Shown here piece by piece: positions 1 through 8,769 of a stretch of DNA of 64,000 nucleotides; position 1 is the stretch's first letter, and each line of letters opens with the position of its first letter. Both the position numbers and the translations under genes were made by a program. The stretch comes from Roseomonas sp. GTDB taxonomy: Bacteria > Pseudomonadota > Alphaproteobacteria > Acetobacterales > Acetobacteraceae. The notes under the pieces were generated by a model. That model was not told the DNA's origin. It saw nothing but the letters and a program-made list of their open reading frames with translations, and did no database searches. The DNA lies in contig JADCFQ010000007.1 of the NCBI GenBank assembly GCA_020249435.1, positions 310,001 through 374,000 on the forward strand, written 5' to 3'.

Positions 1-2
1 CC

Positions 3-1616
3 TCACCCCCTGATCCCCACCATCAGCCCATAAAACGCCAGAATCAGCAGCATCAGCGCAATGCCCGCCACCGGCCAGGGGCGTGTTGCGTGTTCCAGCC
101 CGACCACCGCGCGCGCCATGGCATCCCGCATGGGCGATCCACGCTCGGCAAACACCAAAACATCACCCGCCTGCACTTCCGGCACGCGCTGAAAAATGCG
201 CGCCCAAAACAGCGCGAAAGCGACGCCGGCCAATACCGGCGCGATGGCTGAGATGCTCCACACCCCCTCCGGCGCCTTGCCGGTCACCACGCCATAAAGC
301 GCCCAGGGCAGCGCCAGCGCCGCCACGGCCAAGACCAGCCACGGACCGGCAAGGCCCCAATGCAAAGTGGCCGCCGGTGCTTCCTGCATTGCCGCGCGCA
401 GCCTTTGCACAAAATGCAGCATCAGCGCGGTTGACCCGAAGGCGGAAAGCATCCCTGCCATGGCTGCCAACCCCGCGCCGAGCTCCGGCTTCGTGGCGGC
501 CTTGACGAGCGCCCCGCCGGTTGGCGGCAAGCCACCGAAACCAAGCGCCAGCAGCAGCGCCAAGGGCAGCACCCAAGCCCGCCCCGCCGGACCAGTGGCG
601 AGTGCCAGACCAACCCCCAGAAACAGCGCGCCCTTCGCCAGCATGTGATGCAGCGCATAGAAGGCGGCGTGCAAGGGCGTCTCCGCGATCCCAAGCGCGA
701 GCCCCATGCCAAAAACCGCCGCCACCACACCCATCTGGCTGACACTGGAATAGGCCAGGATGGTTTTCGGGTTGCGCTGCGTAAGGCCCATCGCGACACC
801 CCAATAGGCTGTCACAAAACCAAGGGCAGCGAGCCAAACACCATCAGGCGCCGGCACGCCATCAAAGGGCAAGAAGCGGATCAAGCCGATGACGCCCGCC
901 TTGATGATGGCGCCGCTCAGCACCGCAGAACCCGGCGCCGGTGCGGCCGGGTGCGCGATGGGCAGCCAGACATGCAAGGGCATCAGCCCCATCTTGATCC
1001 CAAAGCCCAGGATCAGCAGCAGCGCAATCACCGACCCGCCCGGCGTTGTGCGGAGCACGGGCGCGACATCGGCAATCGCCACGCTTTCAATCCCGGCGCG
1101 CCCATGCAGCAGCGCAAAGGCCAGCAGCAAGGCAATCTCACCCAGCACCGCGAGCAGCAAATAAAGCCCGCCCGCACGCCGCGCCTTTGGCGAGCCATCA
1201 TGCGCCACGAGGCCGAAAGCCGCCAGGCTCACCACCGCAAAAGCCAGATAGAAGCTCAACAGATCGCCCGCGATGAAAACACCAAGGCAGCCCGCAAGCG
1301 TCAGCAGCCACCAGGCGGCGAAGCGCTTCGCCCTGGGCCCTGTGCCCATCTGCGCGCGGGCGAAGACGCCAGCCGCACTCCATAGCAGCGCAGCGCCGCC
1401 CAGCAGCAGCGCCCCCGGCGCATCCAGCAGCAAGGTGATCTTGATGCCACCTGGATAGAGCACAAGCGAAGAACCCATCGCCAAGGGCGCGATCAGCAGC
1501 GCGGGCAAAGGCGCCAGCCACAGCGCGCCCATCACGCGCCCGCGGGTCACCGGCGAAATAAGCGCCAGCAGCATCAGCACGGGCAGCAGTGGCACAAGCG
1601 GCAGCAGCAAATTCAT
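3..1616 (-). CDS. Proton-conducting antiporter subunit (MrpD/NuoL-like), last gene of the Mrp operon
   Basis: A 537-residue polytopic membrane protein of the complex I/Mrp proton-translocating family. The signature MPLHVWLPIAHPAAP lies in the middle, followed by the SAxLSGxxxKxG block, which is the conserved loop and broken helix of proton-pumping subunits. The start (MNLLLPL...) is chosen because its ATG overlaps the stop of the preceding gene by four bases (ATGA) and because the upstream in-frame extension is hydrophilic and low-complexity. It is the second MrpD-like protein in the operon. No full-length MrpA of about 770 residues is visible, so it may stand in for the NuoL-like half of MrpA. 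Family assignment is firm; the exact subunit name (A-like or D-like) is not. Confidence 0.85.
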   Translation of the reverse strand: MNLLLPLVPLLPVLMLLALISPVTRGRVMGALWLAPLPALLIAPLAMGSSLVLYPGGIKITLLLDAPGALLLGGAALLWSAAGVFARAQMGTGPRAKRFAAWWLLTLAGCLGVFIAGDLLSFYLAFAVVSLAAFGLVAHDGSPKARRAGGLYLLLAVLGEIALLLAFALLHGRAGIESVAIADVAPVLRTTPGGSVIALLLILGFGIKMGLMPLHVWLPIAHPAAPAPGSAVLSGAIIKAGVIGLIRFLPFDGVPAPDGVWLAALGFVTAYWGVAMGLTQRNPKTILAYSSVSQMGVVAAVFGMGLALGIAETPLHAAFYALHHMLAKGALFLGVGLALATGPAGRAWVLPLALLLALGFGGLPPTGGALVKAATKPELGAGLAAMAGMLSAFGSTALMLHFVQRLRAAMQEAPAATLHWGLAGPWLVLAVAALALPWALYGVVTGKAPEGVWSISAIAPVLAGVAFALFWARIFQRVPEVQAGDVLVFAERGSPMRDAMARAVVGLEHATRPWPVAGIALMLLILAFYGLMVGIRG

Positions 1617-3097
1617 GGCGCCATCACCGGCTGACCAATCTGCGCCATGCCCAGCATGGAAAGCGGCAGCAGCCCCAGCACCATGGAAAGCAGCGCCAGC
1701 ACCAGCACGGCGGCTTCCTGCACACGCGGCACGGGGCGCGGCGTTGCCCCCTCTGGCGCTGGCGACAAGGCGGCGGCGACAAGCCGATAGACATAACCGC
1801 CGGTCAGCAAGCCGCCCGCCAGAATCACCAGCGACCACCACCATTGCCCGGTATCCACCGAAGCGCGCAGCAGCATCCATTTTGCGGTGAAGCCGCCACT
1901 TGGCGGCACGCCCATCAGCGAAAGCCCGCCAATGCCAATTGCCAGCACCGAAAAAGGCGTGGCGCGCGCTGCGCCGCAAAGCCCGGCGACCCGATCCTCA
2001 CCAATGGATTGCACAATCAAGCCAGCCGCCAAAAACATCGCGGCCTTGGCCAGGGCGTGGGAGGTCGCCTGCAACATGCCCCCCATCCAGGCGCGCGTCG
2101 CCGCATCAGGATCGCCCGCCATCAGCAAGGGAAACATCAGGAACAGGTAGCCGATTTGCGCGACAGTCGAATAAGCGATCAGCGCCTTCAGCTTTTCCTG
2201 CCGAAGCGCCACCACACTGCCCACCAGAATCGCCGCCGCGCCAAGCGTTGCCAGCAATTCCGCCCCCGCCACCGGCGGGCCGGGCAGCACCCAGAACCAA
2301 AGCCGCACCAGCAAAACAAAGGCGCCCTTGACCACAAGCCCGGACAGCAAGGCGGAACCCGCTGGCGGCGCGCCGGCATGGGCTGGCGGCAGCCAAAGAT
2401 GCAAGGGAAACACTGCCATCTTGGCAAGCAGCCCAACCGTCATAAGTGCGCCAGCCAAGCGCGTTGGCGCATCGGCGCGCGTATTGCCGGCAAGCAGGCC
2501 GATATCAAGCGTGCCATAGGCGCCATAAAACAGCGCGCAGCCGAGCAGATAGAGCACCGATCCCAGCAGAGCGAAAAGCAAATAACGCAATTCTGCCTTG
2601 AATTGCGAAGGCCGCCCATCAAGGCAGGCGAGTGCCAGGGCAGTGAAGGTCAACATCTCCAGTGCCACAAACAGGCTGAACAGATCACGCGCGAGAAAGG
2701 CAACCGCAAGAGACGCCGCCAATGCCGGCAGCAGGCACCAATAGGCGAAGGCAGCGCGTCCGCCCTTGTCCCAGGATGGCGCGGGATAGGCAGCGCGGCC
2801 AAAAAGCCCCGCAGCAACAAGAATGATCGCAGCCGCGAGCAGCATCGCCGCGGCAAGCCCATCGGCGGCGAGGGCTATACCAATCGGCGGCGCGAAACCG
2901 CCGATCTGATAGGAAATGGGCTCACCCTGCCTGATGACCGCAGCCATGATCGCGACCGCAAGCGCAAGCCAAAGCCAAAGCGCACCGCGCGCCACGCGTG
3001 ACGCGGCCTGGCCGCCATGCACAAAGGCAAGCAGCGTCGCGCCAAGCGGCAGCGCGATGGCCAGCACCAAAAGGGCTCCGCCAAGCGTACCGGTCAT
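1613..3097 (-). CDS. mnhD: Na+/H+ antiporter subunit D (MrpD/MnhD-like)
   Basis: A 494-residue membrane protein with about 14 predicted hydrophobic helices and the proton-pump signature MAVFPLHLWLPPAHAGAPP, followed by a GSALLSGLVVKG block. It belongs to the NuoL/M/N-Mrp antiporter family, whose members move protons or Na+ through conserved Lys/Glu in broken helices. Its ATG overlaps the stop of the MrpC-like gene by four bases, and its own stop overlaps the next MrpD-like gene, so translation is probably coupled. The function in Na+/H+ exchange or pH homeostasis is known for the family and inferred here. Confidence 0.87.
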   Translation of the reverse strand: MTGTLGGALLVLAIALPLGATLLAFVHGGQAASRVARGALWLWLALAVAIMAAVIRQGEPISYQIGGFAPPIGIALAADGLAAAMLLAAAIILVAAGLFGRAAYPAPSWDKGGRAAFAYWCLLPALAASLAVAFLARDLFSLFVALEMLTFTALALACLDGRPSQFKAELRYLLFALLGSVLYLLGCALFYGAYGTLDIGLLAGNTRADAPTRLAGALMTVGLLAKMAVFPLHLWLPPAHAGAPPAGSALLSGLVVKGAFVLLVRLWFWVLPGPPVAGAELLATLGAAAILVGSVVALRQEKLKALIAYSTVAQIGYLFLMFPLLMAGDPDAATRAWMGGMLQATSHALAKAAMFLAAGLIVQSIGEDRVAGLCGAARATPFSVLAIGIGGLSLMGVPPSGGFTAKWMLLRASVDTGQWWWSLVILAGGLLTGGYVYRLVAAALSPAPEGATPRPVPRVQEAAVLVLALLSMVLGLLPLSMLGMAQIGQPVMAP

Positions 3098-3435
3098 TCT
3101 GGTTGCATACCGGAATCGGCGGGTGGTGCTGGGTCTTCCGCGAGCGTCACCGCGCCGGTTGTCTGATGCAGGCGAAGCGTCAGCACCAGGGCCAAGGCGG
3201 TGGCGGCAAAGGCAACGACCAGCCCGGTAATCACCATGGCTTGCGGCACGGGATCGGCTGGCAGCCCCGCCGCTGCGCCGCGCCGCGCCGCCACGCCAAA
3301 TACCAGAAATACGCCGATGCCGAGCAGGTTGAAGGCAATCACCTTCCGCAGCACGGATGATTGCGCCAGCATGCCATAAAGCCCAAGCCCAACCAGGCCG
3401 GCCGCCGCAAGGGCAAAGGGGGTGATTGCCGTCAT
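3094..3435 (-). CDS. mnhC: Na+/H+ antiporter subunit C (NuoK-like)
   Basis: A 113-residue protein with three hydrophobic segments, matching the size and pattern of MrpC/NuoK. The segment SSVLRKVIAFNLLGIGVFL is typical of the family. The C-terminal 20 residues are a hydrophilic, Pro-rich tail. It overlaps both neighbours by four bases within the antiporter operon. MrpC is a core membrane subunit of the multi-subunit Mrp complex. Confidence 0.87.
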   Translation of the reverse strand: MTAITPFALAAAGLVGLGLYGMLAQSSVLRKVIAFNLLGIGVFLVFGVAARRGAAAGLPADPVPQAMVITGLVVAFAATALALVLTLRLHQTTGAVTLAEDPAPPADSGMQPE

Positions 3436-4370
3436 GGCTGCGCGCGCCGTTCAGGCGGCCCGGCGATCATGCAGGCGAGCGCGGCAGCGACAGAGAGCGT
3501 CATCGCCGTTTCAATCAGCAGGATCAGCGGTTTGGCGAAGCCCGGCGGATAGGCCAGGAAACCATCCGCCACCGCAAAACCCGCGAGCCCGACCATCAGG
3601 AACACGAGCGGTCCCGCGGCAATGGCAAGCCTGAGGCGCATATCGCTGATGCTGGGCGGTGCGATCAGCCCGGCAATCCAGGGCAGCACCCACATCGCCG
3701 CCAGCACCGTGCCGCCCTGGAACTTCCCGCCCGGCGCATCGGCACCGACCCAGGCAATGTAGATGCCGATCACAATCCCAATCGGCGGCAATACCTTCGC
3801 CAGGAAAGTGAGCGGCCCCTGCGGTTCGGCAATGAAGGCCGGTCCCGGCGCGCGGCCCCAGCGGCGTTCCGGCGCCATGGACCAGATGGCAAAAACCGCA
3901 AAGACCAGCACGGCGGATTCCAGCAGCGTATCCAAGGAGCGTTGCACCATCAGCACCGCCGTCACCGGATTGCCAAGGCCGGTCGGCGCCATGGTTTCCA
4001 GTATCGGGGCAGCAAGGCTCGGCGCCGGGTCCGGCAGGGCGTGTAGTGCATGGGCCAAAAGCGCGGCCAGGATGACCGAAAGTGTCGCCGCCAGCAGACG
4101 CTGCGCGATGGGCGGTGGCGCTGGTGCGGAGGCGCCACCACTGATGCGGCTTGCGACATAAAGGATAATGACGGAAGTGGCGGCGGCGCCGATCACGGCC
4201 TCGGTCAGGGCGACATCGGGCGCTTCAAGCCGCACCCAGACAAGCGCTGCAATCAGGCCCGTCGAGATGAAGCCAAGCACGGCGCCGAAAAGCGATCGCG
4301 CGGCAAGGGTTGCCGCACCTGCGCCAAACATGCCAAGCGCCAGCGGCAGATCAAGCAACCAGGCGGTCAC
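3432..4370 (-). CDS. Fused MbhD-MbhE-MrpB antiporter subunit
   Basis: A 312-residue membrane protein made of three parts. Residues 1 to about 80 resemble MbhD/DUF4040, with the APDVALTEAVIGAAAT block. Residues about 85-180 resemble MbhE. Residues about 185-312 are an MnhB-type domain with APGGKFQGGTVLA. In classical Mrp systems the MbhD/MbhE parts form the C-terminus of the large MrpA, while MrpB is a separate protein. Here they are on one chain and the NuoL-like part is encoded elsewhere in the operon. The gene overlaps both neighbours by four bases. Confidence 0.85.
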   Translation of the reverse strand: MTAWLLDLPLALGMFGAGAATLAARSLFGAVLGFISTGLIAALVWVRLEAPDVALTEAVIGAAATSVIILYVASRISGGASAPAPPPIAQRLLAATLSVILAALLAHALHALPDPAPSLAAPILETMAPTGLGNPVTAVLMVQRSLDTLLESAVLVFAVFAIWSMAPERRWGRAPGPAFIAEPQGPLTFLAKVLPPIGIVIGIYIAWVGADAPGGKFQGGTVLAAMWVLPWIAGLIAPPSISDMRLRLAIAAGPLVFLMVGLAGFAVADGFLAYPPGFAKPLILLIETAMTLSVAAALACMIAGPPERRAQP

Positions 4371-4663
4371 GATGGTGGGTCCTGTTCGCGCCGCACTGCG
4401 TTGGCAACAAGTTGCGCGGCCGTTGTGCCGCCGAACAATACCAGCGCCCAGATCACAACCAGCTTGAGCGCATCCGTGATGCTGTCAGCAAGCGGCAGCA
4501 AGCCAAGCACAATCAGCCCAAGGCCAAGATTATCCGCCTTGGTCAGCGCATGCACGCGGCTGAGTGTATCGCCAAAGCGCAGCAGGCCAAGCGTGCCGGC
4601 AATAAAGAAAAACGCGCCCGCCAACACGGCAATGGTCGCGAAGATCGAAACCAGCAGGCTCAT
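4367..4663 (-). CDS. mnhG: Na+/H+ antiporter subunit G
   Basis: A 98-residue protein with three hydrophobic helices and the MrpG hallmark GLLRFGDTLSRVHALTKADN, near residues 25-45. It is a small accessory membrane subunit of Mrp antiporters. Its start overlaps the stop of the MrpF gene by four bases and its stop overlaps the start of the fused MbhD-MbhE-MrpB gene by four, so it sits in a continuous translational chain. Confidence 0.9.
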   Translation of the reverse strand: MSLLVSIFATIAVLAGAFFFIAGTLGLLRFGDTLSRVHALTKADNLGLGLIVLGLLPLADSITDALKLVVIWALVLFGGTTAAQLVANAVRREQDPPS

Positions 4664-4920
4664 CGCCGGTCAATCACGCGTGACGCCATGACAAAGGCGA
4701 CGGACGCAAAGGCGCCAACCAGGGCCAAGATCAGCGCAACATCAATCAAGGCCGGCGTGCCGGCAGCGGCAAGCAGCAGCAAGGCGCCGATGCCGGCCGT
4801 GCTCAGCAATTGCGCGGCGAGCAGCCGGTCCGCCCGCGTTGGCCCGCGCAGCACGCGCGCCAGCCCGATCAGCGCGCTCAGCATGATCAGCGCGGCAGCG
4901 CCTGTCAGCACTTCAGCCAT
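4660..4920 (-). CDS. mnhF: Na+/H+ antiporter subunit F
   Basis: An 86-residue protein with three hydrophobic helices and the MrpF signature RVLRGPTRADRLLA at about residues 23-36. The product is a small integral membrane subunit of the Mrp complex. It overlaps the MrpE gene by 8 bases and the MrpG gene by 4. Confidence 0.9.
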   Translation of the reverse strand: MAEVLTGAAALIMLSALIGLARVLRGPTRADRLLAAQLLSTAGIGALLLLAAAGTPALIDVALILALVGAFASVAFVMASRVIDRR

Positions 4921-5407
4921 GCTTGTCGGTCCTTATGCTGCGGGCCAAGGTGGCTTCGGTTTCAGCGAGGTCTTTTGCAAGCGGCATGGCGAGATCAAGT
5001 GCATGCAGCCTGAGCCCGCCATCTGGTAAATCCTCAAGCGGGAGGGAACCGGGGGCGAGGCTTGCCAGCGCACGAAAGCCATCGCGCGCTGGCCCCGGTG
5101 GCATGGCGAGTGGCACTTCAATCACGCCGGGTGCAAGGCGCGGCGGGAAGGCAAAGGCGCGCAAGGCGACATCCCAGCCCGCGCTGAAACTTTGCCGCAG
5201 CATGATAAGCGCGAGGCGCGGCAAGGCGCTGGCTGCAATGGCGCCGGGGCCGGGCGGCAAAAGGCGCAGGCTGGCATAGGTCGCGCAAAAAGCGGCGATC
5301 AGGCCAAAGGGCAAGCCGAAGGGCTCTGCGCCGGCCAGCACCAGCCAGAGGCCAAAAAACACTGCGCCGCGCACCAGGGCGGCAGGCAGGGCGGATGGCG
5401 TCCGCAA
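4913..5407 (-). CDS. mnhE: Na+/H+ antiporter subunit E
   Basis: A 164-residue MrpE/MnhE-family protein and the first gene of the antiporter operon (order E-F-G-fused MbhD/E/B-C-D-D). Two N-terminal hydrophobic helices precede a soluble domain with RPLTP-type residues degenerated to FPPRLAPGVIEVPL. The C-terminal part contains HALDLAMPLAKDLAETEATL, matching the MrpE end. The start follows a noncoding stretch with inverted repeats; no strong promoter was recognised there. MrpE is needed for complex assembly in studied systems. Confidence 0.82.
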   Translation of the reverse strand: MRTPSALPAALVRGAVFFGLWLVLAGAEPFGLPFGLIAAFCATYASLRLLPPGPGAIAASALPRLALIMLRQSFSAGWDVALRAFAFPPRLAPGVIEVPLAMPPGPARDGFRALASLAPGSLPLEDLPDGGLRLHALDLAMPLAKDLAETEATLARSIRTDKHG

Positions 5408-5479
5408 GACCCCAGACTCCTCAAGGATAGCTTCGCCCGAGATGTCGCATGGGCCGAGGGGTCAAACAAGGCAAAACAG

Positions 5480-5535
5480 GGCGTCACGCTGGGCTGGCGG
5501 TGCCCTGACTGTGCAGAGCGTGCAAGCGTGACGCC
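5480..5535. repeat. Perfect 11-bp inverted repeat, possible terminator
   Basis: GGCGTCACGCT (5480-5490) and AGCGTGACGCC (5525-5535) are perfect reverse complements separated by 34 bases. Within the loop, GGGC and GCCC can form a smaller stem. The element lies between the end of the lytic transglycosylase gene and the start of mnhE, both on the minus strand. It may terminate the upstream transcript or be a protein-binding site. No T-tract is present. Confidence 0.5.
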
Positions 5536-5538
5536 GAA

Positions 5539-5552
5539 GGGGCGAAAGCCCC
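5539..5552 (-). terminator. Short GGGGC-GAAA-GCCCC-type hairpin at gene end
   Basis: GGGGCGAAAGCCCC forms a five-pair stem with a four-base loop, directly at the stop codon of the lytic transglycosylase gene. Together with the larger inverted repeat just downstream it could end the three-gene transcript. There is no U-run, so this is only a candidate. Confidence 0.35.
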
Positions 5553-6550
5553 TAATCCTTCAGCAGCGCCCAGAAACTCGGCGTCAGCGCAGCAGGCGCA
5601 GCGCCATCGGCGAAGACCGCGAAGCAATCATTGAAAAACCCGACAAAGGCATCGGCATGCGCATGCCCGCCGCGCAGGGTTTGCACCATGCCCCAAGGAT
5701 CGGCAGCACCATCGGCCCGCGCGCGGAGCGACCCGGCATTATAGGCAATCGCCACCAAGGGCGGGTCGAAATGCGTCGGCAATTTGCGCCGCATGGCCTG
5801 GGCGCGGATCATCGCCGCCCCGGCGCGGATGGAGGTCGCGGGATCAAGCAAGCGCGCGCGATCCAGGCTGGCATCGGCCAGCACCTCACGCGCAGTGGAA
5901 ATCAGCGTTTGCATCAGGCCGGGCGAGACACGATGCGGCGTTGCCGTGTCACTGACAAAACCAGGTTCTTCGCGGATAGCGCCGGCGCGGCCACCGGATT
6001 CCGTGCAGGCGGTCGCGATCAGCAATTCCAGCGGCACGCCATAGGCTGCGGCGCAGGTTTCAAACGCCGCGCGAAAATCGCGCCAGCAACGCGTGACGGT
6101 CTCGGGCCTGCCGGCACTGCGCGGCGGTGCGACGAAACCTTCTACGCGGAGCCCCTCAGGGCTGAGGCGCCAGCGGCGGGACCCCTGCCCCACTGGCGGC
6201 GCACTACCCGCCATCAGCCGCCGCACATAAGGCTGCAACATGGCGCGCCAATCCGGCGCAGTGGCAAGCCCGGTTTCCGGTGTTGGCGCACCAATCACCG
6301 GGTGTGGTGCGGCATCGGGGAAAAGCGCGCTCCAGCTTTGTCGGCCCACAATGCCATCGGCGGCAAAACCCGGATGGCGCGCTTGCATGCGCCGCTGAAA
6401 ATCAATGACAGCCCGATGCGTCGCCGGGCCAAAAATGCCATCGGCACCGCCTGCCAGCATGCCGGCGCGGATCAGCGCCTGCTGCACGGCGCGCACATCA
6501 TCGCCGCGTTGCAGCGGCAGGCGGAGGCTGAGTTCGCGGGCGAGGGCCAT
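5552..6550 (-). CDS. Peptidoglycan-binding lytic transglycosylase without a signal peptide
   Basis: A 332-residue protein. The start at MALARELS is chosen because GGAGG lies 7 bases upstream. Residues about 8-80 form a PG_binding_1-like domain (LQRGDDVRAVQQAL, GIFGPATHRAVIDFQ). Residues about 165-315 are an SLT-type transglycosylase domain with putative catalytic Glu184 in ACTESGG, then SPGLMQTL and AYNAG (about 269-273), the usual family motifs. It should cleave the glycan strand of peptidoglycan. No signal peptide, lipobox or membrane segment is visible, so export must use another route, as for phage endolysins. It lies 17 bases after a lipoprotein gene. The fold is clear; the biological role is not. 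Confidence 0.82.
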   Translation of the reverse strand: MALARELSLRLPLQRGDDVRAVQQALIRAGMLAGGADGIFGPATHRAVIDFQRRMQARHPGFAADGIVGRQSWSALFPDAAPHPVIGAPTPETGLATAPDWRAMLQPYVRRLMAGSAPPVGQGSRRWRLSPEGLRVEGFVAPPRSAGRPETVTRCWRDFRAAFETCAAAYGVPLELLIATACTESGGRAGAIREEPGFVSDTATPHRVSPGLMQTLISTAREVLADASLDRARLLDPATSIRAGAAMIRAQAMRRKLPTHFDPPLVAIAYNAGSLRARADGAADPWGMVQTLRGGHAHADAFVGFFNDCFAVFADGAAPAALTPSFWALLKD

Positions 6551-6567
6551 GACAAATCCTCCGTGTT

Positions 6568-7224
6568 TCAAAGGTGACAATCGGTGATGCGCGCGGCGCG
6601 CAGACGGGCATCTTCGGCAAGGCGCTGCAACGCCGCATCATTGGGTTGCAGCGCCAGACCGCGACGCGCCTCATTCAACGCATGCCGCGCGGCGGTGCAG
6701 CGCGCGGCCTCAGGCCCTGCGGAGGGTCTTGCGGCGGTAAGTGCGGCGCGGCCTCGCAACAAGGCGCCTTCCGCATCGGCCAAGGGGGCGGCTTCCGCGA
6801 TCAAGTCGCGCGCTGCCGGGGCGGCCATGGCGGGGGGGAGGTTTTCAATGGCGCAAAGCCGCGCTTGCGTGCGCAGTTTGCGTGCCGGCAGCAAAACGGC
6901 ACCAGCGGATTGTTCGGCGGCTTGGGCTGCACTCGCGGCACAAGAAAGCAAACCCGCTTCGCGCGCGCTGGCACCAGGGCAGGCAGCGCCTTCAGCACGA
7001 CCCGCAAAGGCCAGGCTGAGGCAGGCTTCGGCGCGGATCAGATGCAGGCGCTGACACGCCTCCCCCGTGCCGGGCGCGCAATCACGCACCACGGGTTCAT
7101 CGGCAATGGCGGCAAGTGCGCCGGCGGCACGCTGCTTTTGCCAGCGTTCAAGCTGCGCCACGGGCGCATCAAGCGCGCTGCAAGCCGCCAGGGCGACAAG
7201 GGCCAATGTGATCAGGCGGATCAT
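6568..7224 (-). CDS. Hypothetical lipoprotein
   Basis: A 218-residue protein with a lipoprotein signal peptide: a hydrophobic N-terminus ending in the lipobox LAAC at about residues 12-15. The mature part is Ala- and Arg-rich, predicted helical, with about nine cysteines, several in spaced positions (CAPGTGEAC, CLSLA, CPGAS, LSC, LCAI, RCT, DCHL). No family is recognised. The start overlaps the stop of the upstream membrane-protein gene by four bases, and the lytic transglycosylase gene follows 17 bases downstream, so the three are probably one transcript. Confidence 0.68.
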   Translation of the reverse strand: MIRLITLALVALAACSALDAPVAQLERWQKQRAAGALAAIADEPVVRDCAPGTGEACQRLHLIRAEACLSLAFAGRAEGAACPGASAREAGLLSCAASAAQAAEQSAGAVLLPARKLRTQARLCAIENLPPAMAAPAARDLIAEAAPLADAEGALLRGRAALTAARPSAGPEAARCTAARHALNEARRGLALQPNDAALQRLAEDARLRAARITDCHL

Positions 7225-8765
7225 GGCATCACCTCCGCCATCAATCCTACCGGGTCAAGCTTTCTATCCCGCAAATGGCCCGTCAGCATGACGAGCGCTT
7301 CAAAAGCGGCGCGGACTTCGGGTTTGTCTTCGCCGGCCTTGCCGGCCTGATCCATCAGGCGGTTGACCTGATCTGTGCTGGGCAGCGTGCCAGGCGCAGG
7401 TGAAAGCGGGGCAAGCGCGGCGGCGATTTTCTCGGGCGTTGCATCGCGGGCTGCAAGATCAGCAAGCAAGGCCGCACGAAATTCCTCAAGCCCCGCTTCA
7501 AGCTCTGCCTGGCCGCCCGGAAAGCGCGTGGCATCGGCGCCATATTCGGCCCAAAGCCGCGCCCCTGCGTCATCCTGGCCGATTTTGCTGAGAAGGTCAG
7601 CGAAGAAACCAGGACGCGCTTTCACATCCTTGAAGGCGCGCGCGAAGATCGGGCAGCTTTCCATGCGCAGTTCCGCCGAGCTTGGCGTGATCAGCCCCGC
7701 ATCGAAAAGCTGCGGCGCGAAGGGTGCGGCGAGGACGCGCGCGCGCCAGCGCTGATACTCCGCCGCGCCGAATTGCCAGCCAAGGCCGATCACGGTCGCG
7801 GCCGCCCCAATTGGCCCCAGCGCCGTGCCGGCTGGCAGGAGCGATGCCGCCGCGCGCAGCAAGGGCGCCAAAGGCTGCACACCGATCAGGCCGGCCAACG
7901 CATCGGTTGCCGTCTTGAGCGCGTGCTCAGCCTCGGGGCCGGTCTTCTGGCCTTGCAAGGCAGCGGCGGCGTCGCGCGCTGTGCTGAGCGCCTGCGCCGC
8001 CCCTTCCGGGATCATGCCTTTGGGCAAAAGTGGGCCGAAATCATCCAGAATAATGCCGGCCACTTCGATATGCCGCGCGAGGCTGCCGCGCGTCGCTTCA
8101 ATGCGCCCTGGCAGGGCAGCGTCCCGCGCCGCACCTTCCGCCTTTTGCCGCAGCGCCTCTGCCTCGGCGGCGAGCGCGCCGGTGGCGCGTTCACGCTCCG
8201 TCAATTGTTCGGTGGCGCGGCGGGCGATTTGCGCATCGGCGCCCGTGCTGCGCGTGCCGAAGTAAAAGCCGAAAACGCCGGTGACGATGCCATTCACATA
8301 GCCGGCAATCGCATCCGTGAGGCCAAGCGTCTTGGAAAAGAGCAACAGCGGCAGTCCAATGACCCCGACAATAAGCGCGAGCAGCGCACGCACCGTGCCT
8401 TCCGGCAGGGCAAGCGGCAGGTCACGCAAGCCGGCCAGCCGTTCCGGCCCAATGGCAGGATTGGCCACCAGCGCAAAGCTTCTTGCCGCGAGCCACCAAA
8501 GAAAGGCGGCGAAGCCGATGCCGATAAGGAAAATCATCATACCGATCAGAGCCGGCAGGCCAGTGGCGCCGGGTGCGGCAAAGGCGGCGAAAAGCGCCTC
8601 CGGCCCCGGCAACCCAAGCGCGACACCCGCCCCCAGTACGGCGGCAATGGCGGCGCCGGTCAGCAGAATGCGCAAAGGCAGGCGCATGATATGGAGCAAT
8701 TCCAGCGCTATGGAGCGCCCCGCCGTGGTGCCTGTGCTGTTCTCTGCTGGGGTGGCTTGGGGCAT
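7221..8765 (-). CDS. Hypothetical four-helix membrane protein with coiled-coil and soluble C-terminal region
   Basis: A 514-residue protein with no recognised family. Hydrophobic helices lie at about residues 29-51, 69-92, 122-143 and 152-168. The third follows LPEGTVRALLALIVG and the fourth ends in GVFGFYFGTRS, a motif pair I associate with uncharacterised membrane proteins. Residues about 170-220 are charged and Ala/Glu/Arg-rich, a probable coiled coil. A further hydrophobic stretch occurs near 300-335. The remaining C-terminal part is soluble and helical. It is the first gene of a three-gene unit with the lipoprotein and the lytic transglycosylase, and has a promoter-like sequence just upstream. 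Confidence 0.7.
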   Translation of the reverse strand: MPQATPAENSTGTTAGRSIALELLHIMRLPLRILLTGAAIAAVLGAGVALGLPGPEALFAAFAAPGATGLPALIGMMIFLIGIGFAAFLWWLAARSFALVANPAIGPERLAGLRDLPLALPEGTVRALLALIVGVIGLPLLLFSKTLGLTDAIAGYVNGIVTGVFGFYFGTRSTGADAQIARRATEQLTERERATGALAAEAEALRQKAEGAARDAALPGRIEATRGSLARHIEVAGIILDDFGPLLPKGMIPEGAAQALSTARDAAAALQGQKTGPEAEHALKTATDALAGLIGVQPLAPLLRAAASLLPAGTALGPIGAAATVIGLGWQFGAAEYQRWRARVLAAPFAPQLFDAGLITPSSAELRMESCPIFARAFKDVKARPGFFADLLSKIGQDDAGARLWAEYGADATRFPGGQAELEAGLEEFRAALLADLAARDATPEKIAAALAPLSPAPGTLPSTDQVNRLMDQAGKAGEDKPEVRAAFEALVMLTGHLRDRKLDPVGLMAEVMP

Positions 8766-8769
8766 GGGC

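Noticed and set aside
1589-3001. A 470-codon plus-strand open frame opposite mnhD
   Set aside because: Hydrophilic, Gln/His/Arg-rich translation opposite a conserved membrane protein; no ribosome site.
5552-8765. Remnant prophage or gene-transfer-agent lysis module
   Set aside because: No capsid, tail, terminase or integrase gene is adjacent and base composition matches the chromosome; kept only as an open question about the trio.
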